Shown here piece by piece: positions 1 through 7,421 of a stretch of 64,000 bases of DNA. The stretch lies in assembly GCA_041946685.1 (NCBI GenBank), contig JBHGAV010000017.1:1-64000 (forward strand). The letters are read 5' to 3'. Both the position numbers and the translations under genes were made by a program. The stretch comes from JBHGAV01 sp041946685 (lineage in GTDB: Bacteria; Acidobacteriota; Terriglobia; Bryobacterales; Bryobacteraceae). Below the pieces are notes generated by a model. It was not told where the DNA came from. It did no database searches and saw only the letters and a list, made by a program, of their open reading frames with translations. Numbering within the stretch: the stretch's first letter is position 1; each line of letters starts with the position of its first letter.

Positions 1-57
1 AACCACCGACCTCCTGGTCCCGAACCAGGCGCTCTAGCCAGGCTGAGCCACGCCCCG
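1..57 (-). tRNA. tRNA-Pro (anticodon CGG), 3' part cut off by the window start
   Basis: Read on the minus strand, the sequence begins with an acceptor strand CGGGGCG at 57-51. It continues with a D-arm (TGGCTCAGCCTGGCTAGAGC) and an anticodon stem CCTGG/CCAGG around the loop TTCGGGA, which gives anticodon CGG (proline, codon CCG). It then runs into the T-arm side before the window ends. The 5' end lies only 6 nt after the stop codon of the ZIP transporter gene on the same strand, so the tRNA is probably co-transcribed with it or has a promoter inside it. The 3' acceptor half is outside the window. Confidence 0.9.
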
Positions 58-63
58 ACTTCT

Positions 64-828
64 TCAGTTTAATGCCCGCCACCAGACGGTGCAAGCCGAG
101 GCGGCCAACCCGAGGATCGCCGGCGCCAGCGCGGCCGCCACGCCGCGCTGCTTGAAGTCGTTGTGCACGGCGTGCAGGCCGAGATAGAGGAAACTGCCTC
201 CAGCCAGTGCCAGGGGAGCGATCACCCAACTCGATCCCAGGTTCGCGGCTACGAGAGACTCCAGCGCGCCGCCCACGACGGTCGGCGCCTGCGCCACCGC
301 GCACCAGCCAAGAGCCGACCAGCGCGAGGGCACCGCCGCCCGCAGGATCGTCCCGTAGGCCAACCCTTCGGGTATCTTGTGGATGGCCACAGCCAGGAAG
401 ACCCCCCAGCCCAATCCTGCGGCCCCCTCCTGGCGCGACGCGGCCACTGCCAAGCCATCCATGAAGCTGTGCAGCACCGCCGCAATGACCAGAGGCAAGG
501 CAAAACCATGCAGCGTTATCGCACACGACCCGTGGTTGTGCGAGTGGGAGCAGGAGGGGCAAACCGGGTGGACATAACGGTCCACGAACCAAAGCAGGCC
601 AAAGCCGAAGGCGAGCATGGCCGTTCCTCCCACCTGCCCCGCACTCTCGGACATCTCCGGCCACACCCCGAACAGCGCCATCCCCATCAGCAAGCCTGCT
701 CCAAACGGGACCAGGAAACGGCCTGCCCGCGGCCCCGTGGCCAGCCAAACGCCTGCCGCAGCACTGGCCAAGGCGATGGCGGTGACCGCCAAAGCGAGCA
801 GGACGTCCATATGCAGGCCGGGAGGCAT
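64..828 (-). CDS. ZIP family divalent metal transporter (ZupT-like)
   Basis: A 254-residue inner-membrane protein of about eight hydrophobic segments that should import a divalent metal (zinc, iron or manganese) into the cytoplasm. The two ZIP metal-binding helices are clear: a fourth helix with HSFMDGLAVAA and a fifth with HKIPEGLAYG. Between helices three and four lies a Cys/His-rich cytoplasmic loop (CPSCSHSHNHGSC, about residues 90-102), typical of a metal-sensing or metal-delivery loop. The start at 828 is supported by a GGAGG about 6 nt upstream; a second ATG lies at 810. A perfect dyad at 846-858 is just upstream and could be an operator. The precise metal cannot be told from sequence. 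Confidence 0.88.
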   Translation of the reverse strand: MPPGLHMDVLLALAVTAIALASAAAGVWLATGPRAGRFLVPFGAGLLMGMALFGVWPEMSESAGQVGGTAMLAFGFGLLWFVDRYVHPVCPSCSHSHNHGSCAITLHGFALPLVIAAVLHSFMDGLAVAASRQEGAAGLGWGVFLAVAIHKIPEGLAYGTILRAAVPSRWSALGWCAVAQAPTVVGGALESLVAANLGSSWVIAPLALAGGSFLYLGLHAVHNDFKQRGVAAALAPAILGLAASACTVWWRALN

Positions 829-845
829 CGGTTCCTCCCAATGTA

Positions 846-858
846 GCGGTACTACCGC
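846..858. promoter_or_regulatory. Perfect 6-bp dyad (GCGGTA-C-TACCGC) before the ZIP gene
   Basis: The 13-bp palindrome has 6-bp arms around one central base. It lies 18-30 nt upstream of the ZIP start codon and directly upstream of its Shine-Dalgarno sequence. This is where a metal-responsive repressor could act, or it could form a small hairpin in the leader. It does not match a Fur or Zur consensus that I recognise, so the regulator is unknown. Confidence 0.4.
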
Positions 859-1023
859 AGCCGGAGCAAGCGTCCACCAGACTCAAGAAAGGTCGCCTCC
901 ATGTAACCTTTACCCGGATAATTCCGTTGTTACTATCAAATCCCCGTTACGACAGCGGGCGCACTCACCTAACTGCTCTGACCCGCGCCCGCTTTCTTGT
1001 TAGACTGGGGCAGTCCCCCTCCC

Positions 1024-2058
1024 ATGAGCTTGCCGTCCTACATCCGCTTGTTGGAGCAGGGCGAACTGAAGCGCCGGGCGTCCCTTCTTGAAGCCAGACT
1101 GGCCTCCTGCGACATCTGCCCATGGCTGTGCCACGTCAACAGGCAGGCGGGCGAATCTAAGGTGTGTCTTTCCAGATACTTGCCGATTGTCTCGGCTTAT
1201 GCTCCCCATTTCGGCGAGGAACCGGCCCTGAGCGGCACCCACCTGGGCGACGGGGCCAGGGGAACGGGAAACGTCTTCCTCGGCCGGTGCAATCTGCGCT
1301 GCGTCTACTGCCAGAACTGGCAGATAAGTCAAGACTTACGCCCTGAGGCCGAAGCGGGAGAGGTGGGCTTTGAGGAACTGGCCGGGATGTTGCTTTCCCT
1401 GGAGGTGAGGGGCTGCCACAATATTGGGTTCGTTTCGCCAACTCACTGGACGCCCCAGATCGTCCGTGCCGTGGAACTGGCAGCCCGCCGGGGGCTCAAG
1501 GTCCCCCTCATCTACAACACTAACGCCTATGACAGTTGCGAGGTCCTGCGGCTTCTGGATGGCGTCTTCGACATCTATCTGCCGGACCTGCGGTACTCGG
1601 ACGAGGAGGTCGCCCGGGAATACTCCAAGGCCCCGAATTATGTGCAACATGCAAGGGAAGCCATCCTGGAGATGTGCCGGCAGGTTGGACCCGAATTGGA
1701 GTTGGATGAGCAGGGGATTGTGCGCCGGGGACTGATCATACGGTTGCTCATCCTCCCCAACGACCTCGCCGGACTGCGCGAGACACTCCAGTGGATCCGT
1801 GACTCCCTCTCCCCCAGGGTGGCGCTCAGCGTCATGTCGCAGTACTACCCGACACACAAGGTGGCTGGCGGGGCGTTTTCGCTCCTCGACCGCAGAATCC
1901 GGCGGAGCGAGTACGAGAAGGTGCTGGGCTGGCTGGACGAATTCGGCTTCGAGAACGGATGGATCCAGCCATTCGAGGCGGGCGCGGCCGAGTACTACCG
2001 GCCCGACTTCAGCAACCGGAGCCTGCCGTTCGCCGACGCGCGGGATTTCACGCGCTGA
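1024..2058 (+). CDS. Radical SAM protein of the PflX / COG1313 type
   Basis: A 344-residue radical S-adenosylmethionine enzyme with the [4Fe-4S] motif CNLRCVYC (Cys89, Cys93, Cys96). A Cys-containing N-terminal segment (CDICPWLC, residues 29-36) precedes the barrel, as in proteins annotated as putative pyruvate formate-lyase activating enzymes. The reaction of this subfamily is not established. No pyruvate formate-lyase, MEMO1 or AMMECR1 partner is visible nearby. I chose ATG 1024; an in-frame TTG lies nine codons upstream, but homologues of this type normally begin near the MSLP sequence. Its last 11 bases overlap the end of the convergent aminotransferase gene. Confidence 0.85.
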   Translation: MSLPSYIRLLEQGELKRRASLLEARLASCDICPWLCHVNRQAGESKVCLSRYLPIVSAYAPHFGEEPALSGTHLGDGARGTGNVFLGRCNLRCVYCQNWQISQDLRPEAEAGEVGFEELAGMLLSLEVRGCHNIGFVSPTHWTPQIVRAVELAARRGLKVPLIYNTNAYDSCEVLRLLDGVFDIYLPDLRYSDEEVAREYSKAPNYVQHAREAILEMCRQVGPELELDEQGIVRRGLIIRLLILPNDLAGLRETLQWIRDSLSPRVALSVMSQYYPTHKVAGGAFSLLDRRIRRSEYEKVLGWLDEFGFENGWIQPFEAGAAEYYRPDFSNRSLPFADARDFTR

Positions 2059-3169
2059 GCCTGCGGAACGCCGCCGCGATTTCCCGGATGGTCTGCTCGT
2101 CGGCCATCAGTACGCGGTGGGGCAGCCAGAAGGCGTCCTTGATGCAGGCCTCCGCGACCGGGCATGGCTCGACGCGGCAGCCGCCCTGGCGATACAGCGG
2201 ATTGCCGTAAAGCGTGTGCGGGTAGAAGGGTGTGCAGGGGATTCCTTGGGCCGTGAGCGCCTGGTGCAACTCGTCGCGCGTCCGTCCGAGCCTGGCGGCA
2301 TCGACACGCCCGAGCAGCAGGTAGTGTGAGTGGGAGTTGACCTGGACCGGAACCCGCTGGAAGACCAGACCCTCCAGGTCCGCGAGCAGCGACCGCAGCA
2401 GTTCCTCGTTTCGCCGTCGCAACTCAATCTGCTGCGGCAGCCGTTCCAGTTGAGCCAGCAAGACCGCGGCTTGCAGCGCGGTAATGCGGAAGTTGGAGCC
2501 GAGTGTGAAGTGGTGGAAATAGTCCTGGCCGGTCCGGCGCCCCTGGTTGGCGAAGGAGCGCGCCCGTTCGGCGAACTTCGCGTCGTTGGTAAGGAGAATG
2601 CCCCCCTCGCCGGAAGTCATGACCTTCCCGTTCTGGAAACTGAAGGCGGCGGCCAGTCCGAAGCTGCCGGCGCGCCTTCCGCCCCATTCCGAGCCGTGGG
2701 CGTGCGCCGCATCTTCGATCACGATCAGGCCGCGACGCCGGGCCAGCGCCACCAGGCGGTCCATGTCCGCCATGGGCCCGCCGAAATGAACGGGCATGAT
2801 GGCCTTGGTCCGAGGGGAAAGGGCGGCCTCGGCGCGGGCTGGATCGATGTTGAAGCTGTATTCCTCGATATCCACGAAGACCGGCGTCGCCCCGGCGCGG
2901 GAGACGGCGGTGGCGCTGGAGACGAAGGAGATGGCCGGGACGATCACTTCATCTCCGGGGCCGATTCCCGCCACCTCCATGGCCAACTCGAGGGCCAGGG
3001 TGCCGTTGGCGCAACTCACGCCATAGGCGCACTGCTGGAAGTCGGCGAACGCTTTCTCGAAACGTTCTACGATTTCGTTCCAGCCTCCCCACTGGCTGCT
3101 CTCGAGGACTTCACGGACCAGGCGCAAATCACGATCCGTGGCAATGGGCCACTTCGGGATCTTCATCAC
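2048..3169 (-). CDS. DegT/DnrJ/EryC1/StrS family sugar aminotransferase
   Basis: A 373-residue PLP-dependent aminotransferase of the kind that aminates keto-sugar nucleotides for surface polysaccharides or natural-product sugars. The cofactor lysine is Lys182 in SFQNGKVMTSGEGG, and the conserved Asp that contacts the pyridine nitrogen is in IEDAAHAHG (Asp153). Length is usual for the family. The start codons GTG 3169 and ATG 3166 are adjacent, and either is possible. It is transcribed away from the gene at 3206 with only 36 bp between the starts. No other amino-sugar gene is adjacent, so the substrate cannot be assigned. Confidence 0.88.
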   Translation of the reverse strand: MMKIPKWPIATDRDLRLVREVLESSQWGGWNEIVERFEKAFADFQQCAYGVSCANGTLALELAMEVAGIGPGDEVIVPAISFVSSATAVSRAGATPVFVDIEEYSFNIDPARAEAALSPRTKAIMPVHFGGPMADMDRLVALARRRGLIVIEDAAHAHGSEWGGRRAGSFGLAAAFSFQNGKVMTSGEGGILLTNDAKFAERARSFANQGRRTGQDYFHHFTLGSNFRITALQAAVLLAQLERLPQQIELRRRNEELLRSLLADLEGLVFQRVPVQVNSHSHYLLLGRVDAARLGRTRDELHQALTAQGIPCTPFYPHTLYGNPLYRQGGCRVEPCPVAEACIKDAFWLPHRVLMADEQTIREIAAAFRRLSA

Positions 3170-3176
3170 ATTCCAG

Positions 3177-3182
3177 TATAAT
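3177..3182 (+). promoter_or_regulatory. Consensus -10 hexamer TATAAT for the gene at 3206
   Basis: A perfect TATAAT lies 24 nt before the ATG at 3206, inside the 36-bp gap between divergent genes. Only a weak -35 (TTCGGG at 3153, 18-bp spacing) is found. The predicted transcript starts near 3189. Confidence 0.45.
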
Positions 3183-3205
3183 GACGGTTTTCGCAGGGTC
3201 TTCTA

Positions 3206-4243
3206 ATGCGCAAGTGGTGCAAACCCCTCTTCTGCCTGGCTGGCGCCTGGGCACTCTGGGCAGGGCCGGTCGATTTCGGCAAGCAGGAGCTGCAGCGCGC
3301 GATCGCCGAGCGGAAGCTGCCGCCGCAGAAGTTCCGCGTCCAGACCGAGGTGTCCACGGACGCTCCGGAGTCCTTCCGGATCGTGGGCGCGCGGATCGCA
3401 GGCGGCGATCTCCGCGGCCTGATGTACGGGCTGCTCGAGGCGTCCGAACAGATACGGGCCAAGGGTTGGATGGTCCAGGCCAGAGGCTCCGCCGCCGTTC
3501 GAATCCGCGGTGTACGCCTGCTGGTGCAGCCGGAAGACCTTGGCGGAGAGTGGTTCTACTCGCGTGCATACTGGGACGAGATCTGCTCGACGCTGGCGCG
3601 CAGCCGCTTTAATAGGCTGAACCTGGTTTTTGGAGGACAAACGGAACTGGGGCCTCGCGTGGCCGGGGCGGTGCACGCCATCGCGCAGACGGCTCTCGGG
3701 TGTGCGGTGGATCTGGCGATCAGCCTGGAACCGGGGAGCCTGGACGGAGAGGCGCACGGGTTCAGGAGCCTGCTTATCGAGTCCCCTGCCATCCGCAGCG
3801 TCCAGTGGAAGAAGGGCGAAGCGGATAATCCCGTGATGAGGCTCCCGGAAGCCCTGCTGGGCGCGCTCGTCGAGAGCGGCCGACGAGTGACGCTCGAATT
3901 CCCCTCCCGGGAAGCGACTCCCGAGCTCCTGGACAAGCTGACGGAGCGCGGGATTCCGTTGCGTTTGTCGGCGGAGCACGGGAGCGCTCCGGCGGCGCCG
4001 GCGGAAGCGGAGGTGCTGTGGGAAGTGGGGGCCCCTGGCGCGAGGGAGCGAGACGATCCCGCCTTTGTGCGCGGCGTAATGCAGGATCTGACCAAGACCG
4101 GGGTCGCCGGGTTTGAGATCGACGGGCCGCTTCCCGTCACCAGCGAGGCGAACCGGCGTTTCTACACGCTGTGGGGGCGGCTGAGCTACGATCCGAAGAC
4201 GCCCGCCAGCGTGTGGGAGCCCAAGTTGGTGAAAAGGCCATGA
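3206..4243 (+). CDS. Secreted glycoside hydrolase-like protein, short catalytic region
   Basis: A 345-residue protein with an N-terminal hydrophobic signal (MRKWCKPLFCLAGAWALWAG). The segment at about residues 15-110 resembles the non-catalytic domain that precedes the barrel in GH20/GH67-type enzymes, with the characteristic GDLRGLMYGLLEASEQIR. It is followed by the start of a TIM-barrel-like region (YSRAYWDEICSTLARSRFNRLN). The C-terminus (FYTLWGRLSYDPKTPASVW) also resembles such enzymes, but the middle is too short for a complete barrel and I see no clear catalytic acid pair. It may be a degenerate hydrolase or a binding protein. Its stop overlaps the next gene's start (ATGA). Confidence 0.5.
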   Translation: MRKWCKPLFCLAGAWALWAGPVDFGKQELQRAIAERKLPPQKFRVQTEVSTDAPESFRIVGARIAGGDLRGLMYGLLEASEQIRAKGWMVQARGSAAVRIRGVRLLVQPEDLGGEWFYSRAYWDEICSTLARSRFNRLNLVFGGQTELGPRVAGAVHAIAQTALGCAVDLAISLEPGSLDGEAHGFRSLLIESPAIRSVQWKKGEADNPVMRLPEALLGALVESGRRVTLEFPSREATPELLDKLTERGIPLRLSAEHGSAPAAPAEAEVLWEVGAPGARERDDPAFVRGVMQDLTKTGVAGFEIDGPLPVTSEANRRFYTLWGRLSYDPKTPASVWEPKLVKRP

Positions 4244-4878
4244 AGAGAAGATGGATCGACGTTTCCGTGCCGCTCGCGACCGGCATGGTGAACTGGCCGG
4301 GCGACCCGCCGGTATCCATCGAGCCTCTTAAGGAGATCGCCAAGGGCGGTTCTTCGAACGTCTCGGCAATCTACATGGGAGCGCACACCGGGACGCACAT
4401 GGACGCGCCGCGGCACTTCTTCACGGGGGGAAGAGGTCTGGACACTATGCCTTTGGACGCCACCATTGGACCGGCGCGGGTCATCGCCATCCGGGACCGG
4501 CGGAAGATCACGGCCGAGGAACTGCGCGGGCAAAGGATACGCAAGGGCGAGCGGATCCTTTTCAAGACGCACGGGTCGGGCGCGCGCTGGCGGCGGCGGG
4601 AGTTCGACCGCAACTACGTCTATATCTCGCCCGAGGCGGCCAGGTACCTGGCCGCGCGCGGTGTGAGGACCGTGGGCGTGGACTACCTGTCGGTGGGCGG
4701 ATACAAGTCGGACGGCGCCGAGACGCACCGAGCGCTTTTGGGAGCGGGTGTGTGGATCATTGAGGGGCTGAACCTCGCCGCCGTCGAGCCCGGCCAGTAT
4801 GACCTCATCTGCCTGCCGCTGCGCATCCTGAACTCCGACGGCGCCCCTGCGCGGGCGGTGGTGCGGAGGAAAGGTTAG
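4240..4878 (+). CDS. Cyclase family protein (kynurenine formamidase-like metal hydrolase)
   Basis: A 212-residue protein of the cyclase/KynB superfamily. The metal-binding signature HTGTHMDAPRHF is present near residue 50, and the N-terminus (DVSVPLATGMVNWPGDPP) is typical. Members hydrolyse N-formylkynurenine or related amides and lactones; the substrate here is not evident, as no other tryptophan-degradation gene is nearby. The ATG at 4240 overlaps the preceding stop codon by 4 bp, so the two genes form a translationally coupled pair. Length matches the family. Confidence 0.8.
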   Translation: MKRRWIDVSVPLATGMVNWPGDPPVSIEPLKEIAKGGSSNVSAIYMGAHTGTHMDAPRHFFTGGRGLDTMPLDATIGPARVIAIRDRRKITAEELRGQRIRKGERILFKTHGSGARWRRREFDRNYVYISPEAARYLAARGVRTVGVDYLSVGGYKSDGAETHRALLGAGVWIIEGLNLAAVEPGQYDLICLPLRILNSDGAPARAVVRRKG

Positions 4879-4928
4879 GCCGGGCCCCTCTCCGGCTCGC
4901 TTTGCGGCGAAATTGGCTATCTTGAAGC

Positions 4929-5612
4929 GTGAACCGATCTCAGGATGCGGACACGATCGTCAGGGAAATCAACTCGCGGCTGGGCGCGTTGTCGAGCCGA
5001 ACTGCCGAAGAGATACGTGCTATCCGTCGTGAATACTCTCAGCGGCTCGCCACAGCGAAGTCCGGCTTTCTGATCCGGCTTTCTCTGCGTCTGCTCGGGC
5101 AACCGGATCCTCTATGTCGTTTCGTTGCGTATGAGCTCATCACGCACCACAGCCCCAGTTACGAGAGTCTCAGCCCAACCCAACTGCTGAGACTCGGGCA
5201 AGGACTGGACAGTTGGAGCGCGGTTGACGGTTTTGCCGGGTATCTCGCAGGTCCGCTGTGGCGCGAGGGCCGGCTTGGGGACGCCATGATCATGGGTTGG
5301 ACACGGAGTGCGGACCGCTGGTGGCGGCGGGCTGCGCTGGTCAGCACCGTAGCGCTGAGCCGGCGCGGCGGAGTCGATGACGTGCGTAAGACTTTTAGAA
5401 CTTGCGCCGCGCTCGTCTCCGATCGCGACGACATGGTCGTGAAAGCACTGTCCTGGGCGCTCCGCGAACTGGGGAAGAAACACCCGGAAAAGGCAAGCAA
5501 GTTCCTTGCGGACCACCGGCGCGACTTGGCGGCCAGAGTGATCCGGGAAGTCGAGAACAAACTCACGACCGGCTTGAAGGACCCGCGTCGCCGTCGCCAG
5601 GCAGAGGGGTAG
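4929..5612 (+). CDS. AlkD-like DNA alkylation repair protein (HEAT-like repeats)
   Basis: A 227-residue, mostly helical protein that matches the AlkD family of DNA glycosylases, which remove N3- and N7-alkylated purines. Supporting features are the LRLLGQPDPLCRFVAYELI helix, the DSWSAVDGF segment that in the family carries the catalytic Asp and a DNA-contacting Trp, and the basic SADRWWRRAALVS helix. Length is similar to characterised AlkD proteins. The start is GTG 4929. It stands alone, downstream of the cyclase gene by 50 nt. A HEAT-repeat protein without enzymatic activity cannot be excluded. Confidence 0.72.
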   Translation: MNRSQDADTIVREINSRLGALSSRTAEEIRAIRREYSQRLATAKSGFLIRLSLRLLGQPDPLCRFVAYELITHHSPSYESLSPTQLLRLGQGLDSWSAVDGFAGYLAGPLWREGRLGDAMIMGWTRSADRWWRRAALVSTVALSRRGGVDDVRKTFRTCAALVSDRDDMVVKALSWALRELGKKHPEKASKFLADHRRDLAARVIREVENKLTTGLKDPRRRRQAEG

Positions 5613-5684
5613 CCGGCATCCCCGCTCAGGTGGTTCTGACTCGGCAAGGGACACGCCGCGAGTGCGAGGCGGTCTGAGCCACCT

Positions 5685-5735
5685 GCGCCACTCGGGCGTC
5701 CCGCCAACTTGCCCACACCAACTTCCGAGTGGCGC
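5685..5735 (+). repeat. 11-bp perfect inverted repeat (GCGCCACTCGG ... CCGAGTGGCGC)
   Basis: The arms lie at 5685-5695 and 5725-5735, separated by 29 nt, in the 206-nt gap between the AlkD-like gene and the membrane protein gene at 5819. There is no T-tract after the second arm, so it is not a standard intrinsic terminator. It could be an RNA stem, a factor-binding site or a small degenerate repeat element. Confidence 0.5.
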
Positions 5736-5818
5736 TTCAACCGCCCTCGATCCTTCCGCGCATGGCGCCGCAAGATGGTCGAGATTCCGATGTGTAATGG
5801 GAGGGAGAGGCCGTTGTC

Positions 5819-6220
5819 ATGAAGTCAATTGCTGCTGCTGGCCAGAGATCTGCCGACTCCACAGTCGCCCGGAATGTTGTATTCGCCTTCTTGGGAGCAG
5901 CCGGGCTCGTACTGAAGGCGCGCTACTCTGGGCCGCACATGGAGCTTGTTCATGGCTACGGCGGCAACGTTGTCGCCTCGTTGGCGGTCTATTTCATTCT
6001 CGCCACTCCGCTCAGCCGCCTGAAATTCGGCAGAGCGCTTCGCGCGGCTCTCGCCTTGGGAGTGGTGGAACTCTTCGAGGACTCGGATGGCTTCAAGGTG
6101 ATGTCGAACACTTACGATCCAGTTGACTACCTGGCAAACGGAGTCGGAATCGTGCTCGCCCTGCTGTTGGACGCCGTTGCCACCGGAGTTGCCGGGCTCG
6201 GACCGACTCGGAACGAATAG
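5819..6220 (+). CDS. Small integral membrane protein of unknown function
   Basis: A 133-residue protein with three to four hydrophobic segments (about residues 17-33, 47-63, 77-85 and 103-125). Polar motifs include HGYGGNVVASLAVYF and DSDGFKVMSNTYDPVDYLANGVG. The arrangement resembles small VanZ/DUF2809-like membrane proteins, but the similarity is weak and I assign no function. A purine-rich GGGAGGGAGAGG lies shortly upstream of ATG 5819 and is a good ribosome-binding site. It is convergent with the aldo/keto reductase gene. Confidence 0.6.
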   Translation: MKSIAAAGQRSADSTVARNVVFAFLGAAGLVLKARYSGPHMELVHGYGGNVVASLAVYFILATPLSRLKFGRALRAALALGVVELFEDSDGFKVMSNTYDPVDYLANGVGIVLALLLDAVATGVAGLGPTRNE

Positions 6221-6254
6221 CTGACGTCAAATCTCCCCTCAGCAAACTCCCATT

Positions 6255-6341
6255 GCCTGCCATGCCAGGCCGCGCGCAATAGCAGTCGGCTCTTGCGCGA
6301 GGGTGACGGGTACGGCTTGCGAGGGCCTCGAGTGATTCGAG
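6255..6341. terminator. Three hairpins between convergent genes (possible bidirectional terminator)
   Basis: The 174-nt convergent gap contains three inverted repeats. They are GCCTG/CAGGC at 6255-6259 and 6266-6270, CGCGCAA/TTGCGCG at 6273-6279 and 6293-6299, and CTCGA/TCGAG at 6327-6331 and 6337-6341. None is followed by a clear T-run on either strand, so termination would be factor-assisted or weak. Confidence 0.3.
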
Positions 6342-6394
6342 CGGGCTGCTAGTTGAGAGACCCAAGAGCCGAAGTTGGGCGGCTTCCCGGTGTG

Positions 6395-7354
6395 TCAGGC
6401 GGCGTCGCCGTCGCGGTGGGTGGGGTAGGAGGCCGTACCCGGCTTGCGCTTGTAGCTCTCCACCTTTGCGCCGTAAGGACCCTGCTTGGTCCGGGCCAGA
6501 AGCTCGCTGATTTCCCGCGGCGTCATCGGCTTGAACGACTTGCAGACGGCCACGTTCTCTTCAAGCTCCCGCACGGTCTGGGCTCCCGAGACCACCACAT
6601 CTACGTCCTGGCTCCAGGCGAAGCGCAGGCACTCGGCTATGGTCGCGATCTTGTTCGCCGTGATCCCACCAATGGCGTTGGTCTTCATGGCGAGCATTCC
6701 CAGACCCTTCTTGCGGATGTTCGGCAACACGGAGTTGATGAAGCTCAGGTAGTGAGGATCGATGAGGTTCACCGGGTGCTGCACCGTCTCCCAGCCGTCG
6801 TAGGAGTCGAGCAAACGCTGGTGAACCGTGGGATCGGCGTGGCCGGTAAAGCCGATGTGGCGCGCCTTGCCCTGCTTCTTGGCTTCCACAAAAGCCTCCA
6901 GCGCCCCGCCCGGGGCCAGGATCTGATCCACCTCCTTGTGCGAAACGACCTGGTGGCACTGCCAGAGGTCCAGGTAGTCGGTCCGCATCGCCTTGAGGCT
7001 CTCCTCGAGCAGGCGCATGGCGCTCGCGCGGTCGTAGATGTGTGACTTGGACATGAGCAGGACCTTCTGTCTCAGGCTCCCTCCCAGCGCCTTCCCGTAG
7101 ATCTCGTCGCTGCGACCGTCGTGATAGAGCCGCGCGCTGTCGAAGAAGTTGACGCCCAGGTCGACGGCGCGGCGGATGATCTCGATCCCGTTCTGCTCTC
7201 CTTTGATCGCCATGTGGTAGCCGCCGACGACATACCTGGAGACCCGCAGACCGGTCCCGCCGAGAGTGGTCATGGGCATGGGACTGTCGGCGCCTCTCCC
7301 CGGTCTTGCGGCAAGCACCGCCGGAGATAGTTGCAGGAAGACCCTTCGCTTCAT
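6395..7354 (-). CDS. Aldo/keto reductase with N-terminal Tat-like signal
   Basis: A 319-residue NAD(P)H-dependent reductase of the aldo/keto family. The fold is marked by the first strand (TTLGGTGLRVSRYVVGG), the catalytic Asp/Tyr segment (FDSARLYHDGRSDE), the Lys (LLMSKSH) and the His (WQCHQV). The chosen start at 7354 gives MKRRVFLQLSPAVLAARPG, a twin-arginine-like signal, so it may act outside the cytoplasm; such exported AKRs are seen in Acidobacteria. An in-frame start exists ten codons upstream at 7384. The substrate is unknown. The gene runs convergent to the membrane protein at 5819. Confidence 0.83.
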   Translation of the reverse strand: MKRRVFLQLSPAVLAARPGRGADSPMPMTTLGGTGLRVSRYVVGGYHMAIKGEQNGIEIIRRAVDLGVNFFDSARLYHDGRSDEIYGKALGGSLRQKVLLMSKSHIYDRASAMRLLEESLKAMRTDYLDLWQCHQVVSHKEVDQILAPGGALEAFVEAKKQGKARHIGFTGHADPTVHQRLLDSYDGWETVQHPVNLIDPHYLSFINSVLPNIRKKGLGMLAMKTNAIGGITANKIATIAECLRFAWSQDVDVVVSGAQTVRELEENVAVCKSFKPMTPREISELLARTKQGPYGAKVESYKRKPGTASYPTHRDGDAA

Positions 7355-7421
7355 GAGAAGCCCCCCTTGACCTATCAATACCACGCGAAGGAGCTACTTG
7401 GCGTCGCGCCAGTTGTCGCCG

